Below, piece by piece: positions 47,401-58,605 of a stretch of 64,000 bases of DNA. The stretch spans positions 1 to 64,000 of the forward strand of contig JASAND010030868.1 of NCBI GenBank assembly GCA_030248195.1. The letters are read 5' to 3'. A program made the translations under genes and the position numbers. The notes under the pieces are model-generated. The model was not told where the DNA came from. It ran no database searches and saw nothing but the letters and a program-made list of their open reading frames with translations. This DNA comes from Trissonchulus latispiculum. Taxonomy: Eukaryota > Nematoda > Enoplea > Enoplida > Ironidae. Position 1 is the stretch's first letter. Every line of letters starts with the position of its first letter.

Positions 47401-48249
47401 ACACATTTGACTCGAACCTGCAAAATTCCAAAACGAAGTCCGGTCATTCATTTTTTGGAAATACAGCTCAAAGGTTCAAAACCTCACAATTGTGCAGGAG
47501 ATTCCTAATTGCGCATGTTTATTTCATTAGCTTTAAAGTATAATATCAACATTCTAAGCATCCTGTGCGTTCTGGTTCTGGTTTTCATTACAGTTTCCTA
47601 TAATTTGCTATTTTGTTCAAAAGCTGACAATAATCTGTAACACTCCAGGATCATATAAAGATCGATCAGTTTCTGAACCCGTTATGACTGGAAATGTTTC
47701 TTTCTTTGTTGCAGTTTCACTAGTTTCAACAGTGAACTATCAGCTGCCACGGCACAATACTCGGTTCGTTGTCTGAGGTTATTCTTTTCAAAAATTTCAA
47801 AGTTCTAAACAGTTTGCAAGGGAGCACCGGAGCCGGGGAGGGAGTCAAGATGGTGCACATTCTAGTTTACGTTAGGACGATCTCCAAGAAGAAGACCATT
47901 AAAAATTAAAATCCTATATCGTTCATAAAAATAGCAATCTCGGAAGGGTGGCAAAAGGTGTCAATATTCGTGCCGATATTCGTAGAAGGTCGTGAACTAG
48001 TCAGCTGCAAAGGATGAGCTTGAATGCGTTAAATTCGACAAGTTTGTGCAGAAGAACAAAAGTCTGTATCTGCAATTATGGGGTTCCTGGAGAGCTTTCG
48101 TCGGAACCCTTCTGGTGATTCACAACATAAGAACACAGAAATATCTTTGCCAAAGGTTCTGTTGCTCAAAATTATTCATATCTTATGATTATAAATTTAA
48201 TTAATAGATTCATTAATTACTACTGAATTCTCTGTCATTATAGTATGCT
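44439..48249. other. Intergenic stretch between gene E and gene H
   Basis: Apart from the TTAA MITE at 45449-46679 I see no gene. The short ORFs are AT-driven. Confidence 0.4.
45449..46679. mobile_element. TTAA MITE, GTATCGTTTACC subfamily
   Basis: TTAA on both sides and inverted ends GGTGGTGGTATCGTTTACC and GGTAGGTAGGTATCGTTTACC. 1.23 kb without a transposase ORF. Confidence 0.75.
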
Positions 48250-49386
48250 TTAGTTATTTCGCTGTTCTCGTTGCTGTTGGCGAGCCAGCAGCTCGTGAAC
48301 ATAGCGCGGATTCCGTTTCACACTGGAACTGATACTATCAGATTTTTCACTAGGCAAGGATTTTGCCGTTTTATCTGGAACTGTACAAGATTTCGAAGTC
48401 TTGACAGACTGAGTTTTCTCCGTGAAAGCCAACTGTTTCTTTGACCATTCAGAGCCACGCTTTGCCGTCACCGCCAGTTTCCCGCTTTCCGACTTGCCTG
48501 CTTTCGTCGGCGGAGTGGCCGTTTCGCTTTTGGAAACGGCCGTATCCAGTTTCTTCCGGCCTGCAATTCCTTTTTCCAATTTCGTTTCCTTCGTCTGCAG
48601 CTTTCGGTCCTGCTTTATTCGGTTCCTACGCTTTCGTCGACACAGCAGGACTATCACTGTAAGTAGCAACAGCAATAGCACAATTCCTGCTGTAACCCCG
48701 CCAACCGCCTTTACCACAAGATTACTATCTTTATCTTGCTTTTTGGCTGCCTCCCCTACCATACTATCGGTAGTTGCAGCAGTTGTATTTGTAGTATTTC
48801 TGGTTATTGTTGTTGGTGTTGCTGCACGGGTGCTGGTTGTAGCCAGGCCTAACTTTTCTATCCGGTCCATAACTAAACCTTCACCTAGCTCCATGAGTAG
48901 GGTGAAGGAATTGTTAGTGCATACTCGCAAATCGTTATGTAGATTCACGATGTTCGGTATGCCTCTGAATGCTAGACTTTGACTGCGATCTGTGTTCTGA
49001 TAGAGGGCAACTGATATGTTATCTGTTGTGCGATTTTCTTGAAAATCATGCAATGGCTCAGTCAACACAACCTGACCTCCCGCAGTCATGTTAACCGACC
49101 AACCCTGAGTGTCCATTTTAAATTCCAGCATCCAGCTTTCCTGATTTTCGCAGTCAAGCTTAGTGACTGCCACAATCGAATCGAGCTTTGCAGTCCCAGT
49201 CAGCACGAACCATGGCAAAAATGGCTGTCTTGATACTAGTTGGTATAAATCGCAGTCCTGCGGAATCCTGGAACCGGTACTTGACGATTGGCCGAAGTGG
49301 AGACACAACTGAATTGTATCCCCGTACCTGCTCAGGTTTGGACGAATCAAGATGAGTGCCAAAATTAGGAGAAAGTTTAGCTCCAT
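48250..49386 (-). CDS. Gene H: type I membrane protein, 378 aa
   Basis: Reading starts at ATG 49386 (MELNFLLILALILI, signal peptide) because a good acceptor (GCTTGTTTCAG) lies 18 nt upstream; a longer frame to 49419 would cross that intron. An extracellular domain of about 170 aa with N-glycosylation sites is followed by a Thr-rich mucin-like stalk (about 185-210), a transmembrane helix at about 227-249 (VGGVTAGIVLLLLLLTVIVL), a CRRKRRNR stop-transfer and a 125-aa Lys/Ser/Thr-rich tail. The coding part is a single exon. No Ig, EGF or lectin motif is visible and I do not recognise the family. The design fits a surface receptor or adhesion protein; the tail has many Ser/Thr but no obvious ITAM or ITIM. 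Confidence 0.8.
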   Translation of the reverse strand: MELNFLLILALILIRPNLSRYGDTIQLCLHFGQSSSTGSRIPQDCDLYQLVSRQPFLPWFVLTGTAKLDSIVAVTKLDCENQESWMLEFKMDTQGWSVNMTAGGQVVLTEPLHDFQENRTTDNISVALYQNTDRSQSLAFRGIPNIVNLHNDLRVCTNNSFTLLMELGEGLVMDRIEKLGLATTSTRAATPTTITRNTTNTTAATTDSMVGEAAKKQDKDSNLVVKAVGGVTAGIVLLLLLLTVIVLLCRRKRRNRIKQDRKLQTKETKLEKGIAGRKKLDTAVSKSETATPPTKAGKSESGKLAVTAKRGSEWSKKQLAFTEKTQSVKTSKSCTVPDKTAKSLPSEKSDSISSSVKRNPRYVHELLARQQQREQRNN

Positions 49387-49404
49387 TAGATCCCAGCTGA
49401 GTAT

Positions 49405-52400
49405 CTGAAACAAGCACAAAATAAAGAACTTTGACTATTCTACGTAAAGTTAAGAGAAATATAATTAAGCATCATATTTTTGGAACTGTGCCCTGTGAGA
49501 ATAAAATATGACCCATCAGGTTAAGACACTGGTTCAATTTATAAAGGTGATCCCTAGTGAATATCTGTACCCCCGCTTCAAGTACAAATGTTTTAGCAGC
49601 TGTGCTCATCCCCACATACACAGCCGAGGAGTCAGGAGTGCCACATCGAATTACGACTGTAATCGGATTCGAAATCCCAGTTGGACAAGAACGTACCATT
49701 GTACTTGTAGTATATTGAGATTTCATTGGATGGTACTGAATGGTAGGTATGGTAGGATGGTACGATGGTAGGATTAATACTTAACTGATTATATACTGAG
49801 CTGTGACTACTGAACTCTCTCCGTTTTTGCATCATTAACAGAAAGCGAACGACAGTTAGATCACTGCTGGGCTTATGATAGCCAATTTTGATACAAGGCT
49901 GAAGCAATTTTAAGGAAATAAAATCATAACTACAGCATTTGAGAGATTCAGGTGTAATGTGGGTAATGGTGTCCGATCCCTTTTCCAAAATGTGTAGTTT
50001 TTTCTTTCGTTATGTTTATCAGAACTTACCAAAGGCCCTTAAATTTCCCCTAAATATGGTATAAATATAACAATTGAAATATTGTTGGTAACCCGATAAT
50101 TTCGTATAATTTCTAAGTATTTCAAACACAAAACTTTTAAAATTCTATTTTCAGTCAATTCCGAACGTAGAGGCAACACTGCAGTATATGTCCTTATTTT
50201 GAAAGATCAGTCATACTGCCTACGTGGCACTCACGTGACAGCCTCTCATGCTGACAAGCTATGATTGCACCATCAGTTGGTAGTTTTCTTTCGTGACGTG
50301 CGGCTGCTCTAGCACTTTGGAGATTTCCCTATTTTGATTTTTCGCCCTAAGCCCCTAAGTTTTCTCTTTCGGTTTTTATTAAATCAATTCCTTTTAATTT
50401 CTAACTCCAAATTGTTATTTCCAACTATTTCTTTTCAATCAAAAATCTCTAACTCAACACCTCCACTCCTTCTAATTCTTGTGGGGCAGCCTCGCTTGCC
50501 TCTTCGACTTCCCTCCCAATTTTGGATGCTTTCTTTTCCTATTATCTTGTTATTCCCCCCTATATGCTGCTATATCATTTTTCGTGAAGACCGTTCGTCT
50601 CGAAGAGGGGCCTGTGAAGACTAAGGCTATGAAAACTAGCCGAATCCTGTTACACTAGCTAACAAGTTATATCCAGTCTGTGATGGCACTGTATTGCTGA
50701 AAACTAATTGGCAAATTGTTCTTTGTTCTGAATTCCACTGCCTTGTTTTCTTTATTAGCTGCCTTCTTGTTACTTCCAATAATGTGAGGTTTTTTATTAT
50801 AAGCCTGAGTACTTTGTGTACTGTGTACTGTATACTGTGTCTTCATTCTTGTTTAGTCAGTTGAGTAGTTTAGTTCGTTCATTGATAGTTTCGTAGCTTT
50901 CTTTTTAACACTTTTCTTATTAAATCCATTTCTTGTCTCTAATTTTAATTTTTAATCCGTTAACTTTGTTCTATAACTTAATTAGCTAAGTAGAATTCAG
51001 GGGCTAACCCGGAATTGTTTTGAAGTATTTTTGTATAAATTGTGTCCCCTCCTTTTCCTCAGGCATTTGGGTCCCAAAAAATTTATCCCCTGGCGAGGTG
51101 TTCGTCCTTTTCATCTGCCTGAACTAAATATCTCCGCCATATTATACAGCTGTGAGTTTCATTGCGTCAGTCCTAGTAGTGGGGCTGAGTTCTGTGGTTT
51201 TATTCCCGACTCAATCATTATACAGGCGTGGTTAGAACGACCTCAGTGCCAACGGAGCTCCGAAGGTTATAATTTCATCTGCTTGAAGGGATCGTTTCCA
51301 AAGTCCCCTATATTGATAGTGGGTTAAGGTTGATTCCATTTTCTGTTTTATAGAAATATACAGATCAACTACAGGAGTCGCTGTTTCAGTTAAACTGGTC
51401 TCGTTATGAGTTATAATTATCGGCAAGTTATGATTAGATGAACCTTTTACAGGTAATAAATTCAAACTTCAGGCTAATAAATTTACAGGTAGGAAGGGCT
51501 ATGACCATCTTACAACACTGTCAGTCCAGTGGGATTTTTTAGCCTTAATGAATATTTCCGGCAAATCTTACGCTACAAATAATAATTTTCTCGATATTTA
51601 TCATATTTAATGAAACTTGCCAAGAGCTATATAGCATTGATTTCCGAATCCAACTACGTCTCAGCAGCAGCGCGTTATATCTCCGCAGTTGATTAAATCA
51701 CAATCAACATTTTTGACTTAAATACAGGTAAGTATAAAAGCTTTTGCAAAATCTGGTATAAGTAAAATGTTTCCCTCTGCTCGACTTGGTCATTCTAGTG
51801 ATACTGTAGGTAACTTGCGCATGAAATGCTATTGACGTAACACTACCGTGAATTCTAAATTGATGCCAGCCTATCAGCAAAATTTAAACTAGTTATGGCT
51901 GCCTTATAAATTTAAATTTTTGAAAAAACTGTTAGCGATTACGTTACTATTACTATGACTAAAGCGGTTGCAAACTTTTCAAATAAGCTGGATCGGGTCG
52001 AGCAAAAATGACCCGTGAAGGTTCCGTCCCGATCCAATCCCAGTTCGTCCTTCTATCCATTTGAAAATGGCTAGAATCCTTCTGTCAATTTGGTTGAGTT
52101 GTTTTTAACTACCCGGCGGGTAGTTATTAACTGGAGTGCACTTTGCGCTTTTGGCCGATGTTAATCATATTGTGCTGCCTTTTGCAACAAACAATAAACA
52201 GCAGCACGCAAAAGCTTTATGCACAATGAAATTGTTTTCACCGTTTTAAAAAAAAGCTTACTGCGAGTATACGAACGTTGTTACGGAAAAGTCCGTATGT
52301 GTGCAGAATGCAATCGACTTCATAAACGACAAATCGACACTAAACAAATCGGATGCTTATCCATACCAGAATGACAATAGGACGGGAGTGAGTGCATACT

Positions 52401-53097
52401 TCACCAGTAGCTTGGCTTTAAAGGTTAGTTCTGTGGAAAATGTTCTTTCATAGACTTTTCATTCAGAGTTGAGCAATAGAATACAGATTTAAGACCTGCG
52501 GCGATAGGACAGGACTAAAAATGGTTTCACTTAAAGTGCTGACTCTTTGTGAATAGTATGCACTATGCGTGAGTTATGGGGCTGCAAATACATTACTTTG
52601 ACGTTCATACGTACATTCTTTATTTACACACAACACAACACATCACAAAATGTCTTTGTATGAAAAGAAAATATAATTTGCATATTATAAAGGGACATTG
52701 AATTCAAACACAGCATATGCATTTCATAGGAAACACTATAAATATCATTGCTGGCGTTCTAAAGCATATCAAAAACTGTAGACGGTAGAATAAACAGGTC
52801 GGCCCCAAAACGGGCAGTATTCCTTTGTAGACCTTTTCTTTATTCAATTGCGAGATTGCTTTTGTTGGAAGCTCTTTAAAGAAGAAACTCCAGGTTTAGT
52901 TAACAATTTCACTTGACTTCCCTCATCAGAGGGAACAGGCCTATGTCGGGCTGAATTTGTGATGTCCAGCCCAAGCTAGTACCTTATCTAATTCCCTAAC
53001 GCACCGATGTGTGGCTCCCAAGCTACACTGATGCTCAAAAATCTGCAATCGTTTAAATGGCTGACAGCCGAAGACTGCGCGAAAGCTCTTATTTCTC
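49405..53097. other. Intergenic stretch, with a possible LTR-like part
   Basis: 50300-51080 is pyrimidine-rich and somewhat LTR-like (CTTATTAAAT, then TTAGCTAAGTAGAATT), but I cannot define the ends. One weak two-exon candidate (51150-52423) is listed separately. Confidence 0.3.
51150..52423 (+). CDS. Weak candidate gene: two possible exons
   Basis: Possible exons 51150-51322 (acceptor TATTATACAG, donor GTGG|GTTAAG) and 52254-52423 (acceptor AAAAAAAAG, donor AAG|GTTAGT). Phase 1 joins them. The first has CEFHC...EFCGF...W...QC, slightly MAM-like; the second is a hydrophilic 56-codon frame. The second acceptor is poor and no start or end is seen. Confidence 0.25.
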
Positions 53098-53260
53098 CTG
53101 CTTAAATAGGTTCCAAAACCTAATTTGCATAATTCGAATGCAAACAATCTGACCTAAGCTAGTCCAGAGTTGAAGATAGGGCTTCTGAATAGAGAAATGA
53201 CTCACAGCACAAAACATACAAGTCTCCATTTTATACATTCCTGCTCCCGCAGGAATAAAA
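53098..53260 (-). repeat. Hairpin-led repeat, copy 2
   Basis: Minus-strand copy of the 20830-20992 repeat: stem ATTCCTGC..GCAGGAAT at 53237-53256, then GTATAAAA, GTCATTTCT, CCCTATCTTC and AAATTAGGTTT blocks in the same order. Confidence 0.55.
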
Positions 53261-53440
53261 AGTGAAGCTGCTGCGCCGAGACGCAGCACGAAAAACTGAC
53301 GACAACCGCAAGAACAACGAAAGGAGAATTAAACATCGTACTCTCTATAGCCACCGTTTATTATCAAGAACAATATTACATTTTCACATTAGACACATAG
53401 GTTACCAAAAGCTTTATACATAGCAACATATTAGATCATT

Positions 53441-53446
53441 TTTATT
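53441..53446 (-). terminator. Polyadenylation signal overlapping the gene C stop
   Basis: On the minus strand TGAATAAA contains both the stop codon and AATAAA. Confidence 0.5.
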
Positions 53447-54345
53447 CATGTTCTGTCCTCTTTGTCCTTGCGAGTGGATGTTACCCATGGTGGGTCAGGG
53501 GCCGGTTTGCCAATGCGTTCTGCAACTGCTTTCATGAGTACTATGGCTGATTTCAGGAAATTACTATCTTTCGGAATCCCACCTTCAACGTAATATTTAT
53601 ACGCGGAAGAACAGAAAATTTCCCGAAACGCTGTAGTTCTGGATTCCACTGGTATACGCGGATTCTTGAGAAAGCCCTCTCCTTCACTCCAATATTTCTT
53701 CAGATCAGCTATATCGGTTTTCAGCTGTTCATTTGGCTCTAAAATACATCATAATTACGATTATATGTGCAGAAGAGTAGAGCATAAAAAGCCAAACATT
53801 TTCCACCGAACAGGCGAGTTGAAATAGGCAACATAACTAAGTTAACCTTGTATTCGAAAAGGTAGAGTAACCTCATTGCGCGGAAGGATCCTCAGAAGAA
53901 ATGCTATGCTGGCCAACAATGCTAGCTTAGTAGAAAGAACCTACACGTTTTCCAGAAGGAGTTTTGTCGGTTTATAAGCCTACCTTCGTCTCCCAACATC
54001 AGCTTACATAGCACCCTCCTCCATCAAAGATGGCACCCTGCGATTAGCTGAGCTATAAAGAAAGATTTTCTGCACATCAAGGCAGTACTACTGCTACATC
54101 TCCTAGCTCTCAGGAAAACAATAATAGATATCACCTTGTTGGATGTCAATTTTTCCGCAATACTGCTGAATCACCTCATCGCAGTCTTTAGTGTAAGCAT
54201 CAAACTTCGACAGACTTTTAGAGGCTTGGAAACAATCATTCTTCATTGCAGCAGTTTCGTTGGCAATGTCTACATCGTATGCAGCAGAATGTACTACGCC
54301 CAGATGAACAATAACGAAATAAAGTAGAGCAGCTTTTTGAATCAT
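53446..54345 (-). CDS. Gene C: small secreted protein, 167 aa
   Basis: Two exons, 54345-54135 (211 nt) and 53738-53446 (293 nt), joined in phase 1 (CAAG|GTGATA ... GTATTTTAG); the 504 nt close exactly. A signal peptide (1 to about 21) is followed by a cysteine module DC-x-x-x-x-x-x-L-x-K-x-D...C...YC shared with gene D exon 1, then a helical part with FREIFCSSAYKYYV. Gene F has a related last exon. An acceptor AG lies 8 nt before the ATG, and the stop codon overlaps the AATAAA signal. The family is unrecognised. Confidence 0.75.
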
Positions 54346-54920
54346 GCGTGGATCTGCAAAATAAGGTTAAACTATAAATGTGAAATTGGCAAAAACAACA
54401 AAAACGTTTGCGATATGAAAATGACTTCGCTGAATAATCGCTCAATTAAGTTTAACCAGAGTTAAAGTTGCTTTACCGCGCTTTTCTTTCGAGTTCACAT
54501 TTAAATGATTATACATTACCACTCGTTAATGAAGCTCTAAAGTTTAAAGCGAATTCCCTAGCATCTGCGCAACATATGAATACAGTCATACGTCATATTG
54601 CAAGAAAACTAAATATGCAAGCACTGCATAGATAAATTGAAATCAGAGGCAGTAAGTTCCAACAGCAACTCACCTTTTCCAAACTTTGCAGGAAAAAGTT
54701 TGCATAGTACTTCTAAAGATGCTTCTATTAATGCTGATTATAGTAGAGGCATAGACCACACAACGCTGTGAGATTTACAATTTGCATTGTTTTCCGATTC
54801 ATCCAATACCACTGTAAAATTGATAAGGGACCAACAATAGGATTTGCATTTTGTCAACTTAATTGAATCATAAGTATAACTTATGAGCTGTTCATCTTGA
54901 CAACCCTTTCTAAACGTCAT

Positions 54921-55871
54921 GTCTCCGGTTTGTCAATTTCCAGTTTCTCAACTCCCCAGTTAGTCAACTCTAATTCATATAATTAGGATTGTCCCCAGTT
55001 AGTCAACTCATAGTCACCTTTTTTGTAAGGCAACCTTTAGTTTGTCAACTCTTTTTTCAGGTCATCCCCACTTTGCCAACTGGTTTCCGCGTCAATCAGT
55101 TCAATTGTTGTTCTTGTTTTTCTCAGGGGGGTCCTGCTTTAACAAAATTGAAGTTTTAGTTTTATTTTTTTAAATTTTTTTTAATTTAAATAGAAATATT
55201 TAATGTCAAGTCATAAATAAGATCTGGCACGGATGCAGATGAAACAACAGGAACATAATTTCAAAGTTTAGTTTTACAAATTTTAAATTTTTTAAAAAAA
55301 TTAGTACTCAGTTGATGCCGTCCAGAACAAATCTTACATCAAGCGATATTTCCGTTTAAGTTAACTAAAACTGATTGTGAAAGTAAAAGGGTTTGTCAGC
55401 AGTTTGTCAATTCCCCAGTTTGTCAACTCTCCAGTTTGTCAACTTTAATCCCTATAGATAGGGTTGTCCCCAGTTGGTCAACTCTTTTTCAGTTCATCCC
55501 CACTTAGTCAACTCTTTTATAAGGCATCATTTGGTAACTCTTTTTCATGTCATCACCAATTGGACAACTCATTTCAAATTAATCGGTTTTCTTAAGGGAG
55601 GGAACAACTTTCTGTTTTAAATTAATTAACAAAAAGTTGATAGGTTTTTAAAAGCTAAACCTTCCTTTTAGCCAGCGTAATGCAGGTCGCCCTGAGAAAG
55701 ACACATTGACCCGATAACAAAGAGGGGATGGCATGAAAAAGAGCTGGCCAACTGGTTGCCTTGTAAAAGTGTTGACTATGTGGGCATGAATTGAAAAAGA
55801 GTTGATTAACCGGGGACAACACTAATTATGGGGATTAGAGTCGACAAACTGGGAATTGACAGACTGGAGAC
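54921..55871. mobile_element. Fold-back element with CAGTTTGTCAACTC arrays
   Basis: Inverted ends GTCTCCGGTTTGTCAATTTC and GTCTCCAGTCTGTCAATTCC. Both arms carry arrays of CAGTTTGTCAACTC-like units separated by GTTGTCCCCAGT. 951 bp, no transposase. Confidence 0.65.
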
Positions 55872-57262
55872 AAAACCTCTAAATACATTTGATGATTTCA
55901 TCAATAATTATTTGCTAATGTGGAGGTCGGTTTGCTTACTTCGAGCCTCAGCTTTTAATGTAAAGAACAAATGTATTTCACAAATGTAGGCATACTTTCA
56001 AAGCCATCGCAAACAAATCCAAGCCTACTCCGACATTATCAAACTTTCAGGTTGTCTCAATCATTCATACGGATGGAATTTAGATAATCAGCTGTTAAAT
56101 TTGAGCTGTGTGTTCATCTGCTCCTCACAAACTGATAGTTTCAGTCGAGCTTTTGTTATTAATTGTTTAAGTAATATGTATGACTAACTAACTACAGATT
56201 AACGAAGGAGTAGGTCCGGTAATTGGAAAATATAGGATAAAAAAATAAAAGCCAAACAACAGCCAAACAAGCTTAAGAATTTATTCTCAGTTCTCGCCAC
56301 AAATGAAAAGACAGTTTTCCAACGTTTTTAGTTACACTAATTACTTTTTATCTCTACACTATGTTCCGAGATAATTTTTCTTAGGTCTGTGAATTAGAAA
56401 AAACAAAAACCGCTAATTTATTTTGCATATATCTAATCTGAACTAAGTAGGCAGGGTCTTAATACTTATAGGTATACTTTATAGCATTTCTCTGCGTACA
56501 TTCAGAGATTTATACGCACGCCGTGCTGAAAGCTCCGAGTGTATAGTACGAGTGCGCAAAGCGCAAGAGTACAATGTCACGAGGGCTTCCCGTACGACAC
56601 TACGTAAATATCTGAATGCAAGCACTGTCGTGTTGTAAAGTACCTATACAACGAAAAAGCTACAAAGGAAGCTTGTCACTAAACGAATGAAAGTTTATTC
56701 TGTGATGCTGCAGCTGAGACATGAGCTCAAGATATTTTTAAGATTATCCAGCAGTGAATTTGATGAGATCTTTTTTGGTGTGTAGCTGAGCTGTAGCTTA
56801 ACTGCACAAACTGCTGTCCTGTGCAGGTCACTGCATGGTGCGGCAAATTAGTTTAGGTCCCGCGTGCACCGTACGAATAACTAACTTATCCACACGGTGC
56901 ACGATACAGAACAGCAACAAAGCTCTCTACTATATACGTCGAAGCCAAAGAAACAAACATGCCAGAGATGCATAAAATTTTGCCAGATAGTTATCTGGCA
57001 TGCCTGGTAGCAACTACAAGATTGAAACATTTTTATTTGACTATATGGAGTGGCAGATAATTATCAGGCATAAATTTCAAGGCATTGGAAGTAATATAAA
57101 GAAGTTTCAATCTTATTTGCTATCTGGCATGCCAGACAACTATCTGGCAAGAGTTTTATACCAGATAGCTATCTAGCAGATTATTCTATTTGGCTTTGAC
57201 ATATATACGGACGCAATTAACTTAGGAAAAGAGAGAGAGAGAGTGAGTTGTATAGGAGATTT
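55872..57262. other. Intergenic stretch with TATCTGGCA repeats
   Basis: No gene seen. At 56964-57180 several copies of GCCAGATAGTTATCTGGCA in both directions form a small inverted-repeat cluster. Confidence 0.45.
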
Positions 57263-57927
57263 TTATCTACCAACTGATTGGTTATCTACGGTTGCTGCAC
57301 ATCTAGCTTGTTTTAGAATTTTATCATATTCCAATTTTTGTATTTCTCCGAGATGAACATATCCGCTGTTTACATATGCCGAACAAATACGTTTAAGCTT
57401 CTTGTTCTTGCTGGTGGGATGCAGACGCCAGAGAACTTGCAATCCTAAAAGCATCACCAAAGGAACTTAGTATTATTACCAGTTAAGAACAGTCCGTAAA
57501 GCACTGTACACACTTAGCTAGTTGTTATTATGATTTGATCATGCCAAATATGCCCTCGGCTGAATTTCATAAATCATGAATGCTGTCAAAATCCGTTTAA
57601 TGACAATATCAAAATCTATAAATACAATAGAAATGGTAGCGATACAACAATTTAACCATCGCTAAATATTGCGCATGTGTAGTGTTTCTGTTACATCTTC
57701 AAATGTGATGAGACAACTTCGCCGATGTCACTCCGCCGTATGCCAAGACCAGTTTCCAGGTTGTGCTTTACCCTCGCAAGTACGATCTAGTAGAATTCCG
57801 AAATCCATCAATCTTTGCTGAGAGGTGGTTGCGTTGTTCATTGTCTTCACTGCTTTCAGGAATTTAAAGCACTCTTCATTCGCCTGTTGGTACCAACATT
57901 TTCTGTCATGAGCAAAGCAGTATGTTT
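57263..57927 (-). CDS. Gene F: relative of gene C (5' exon not found)
   Basis: Two exons on the minus strand: 57927-57772 (phase 1 to 1, acceptor GATTTTTCAG, donor GAGG|GTAAAG) and 57444-57263 (acceptor GCTTTTAG, ends in a stop). The first codes a cysteine module (CFKFLKAV...LLDRTC) like gene C's CFQASKSL...YC. The second matches gene C exon 2 in its SKNKKLKRICSAYV part (C: SRTTAFREIFCSSAY). A signal-peptide exon must lie further right; I could not pick it with confidence between 57950 and 58600. Confidence 0.6.
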
Positions 57928-58605
57928 CTGAAAAATCAACACCATCCAACAAATGTGCAAATACAAAATCAAGTTTATACTAAACTGGAAAAGCGACTGT
58001 TTGTAGACTACTTGTGAGTCAACTAATAGATTCATCAGTCAAGACCTCTCTCTAAGCAAGTATCAAACAACAGGCAACGTTGAAAAGTTCAATTTTGCTG
58101 TTTCGAGTGATCAAATGTCTTTAATTTCTTTTGAGTTTTGAGCTATATATATTGAGCTTCAAACTGAGTATTAAGTAAAGAAGCAATATTCCATATTGCT
58201 CAACTATTCGTCTTAAGTTTCGTAGTCTATTACAAAACTGATTTAGTACAGACACAATAAATACAGTGCTACATATTTTTGATAACGCTACTTCTAAAAC
58301 ACTACCGTACCATATGGCTGTGCAGTGCAAAGTACCTGAATTTTCAGTACATCAGCACAAGTATATAATTGAAACTACCAAGCGAACAAAACCACTTGCG
58401 TTGCTGTTTTGTTTGTCAATCCTATTTTCACGGTTTCGCTGAAGATAAATGTAAGGCTCCAGCAATATCGACCAAGCCAAACGCATTGTACCATTCGAAT
58501 CTAGTGTTTGCTACACCTGCGACTAATCCTCATGTTAGATTAGTCCTCAAAACATATGCAACATTTCAGATAGCGCAGAGCGAGCTAATGTGTAACAACT
58601 ATTAC

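Noticed and set aside
48422..48982. 186-aa plus-strand ORF
   Set aside because: Mirror of the gene H coding sequence (the transmembrane and Lys-rich codons read backwards as hydrophobic/Ser-rich).
50300..51080. A further complete LTR
   Set aside because: Composition is LTR-like but no TG...CA ends, duplication or partner could be defined.
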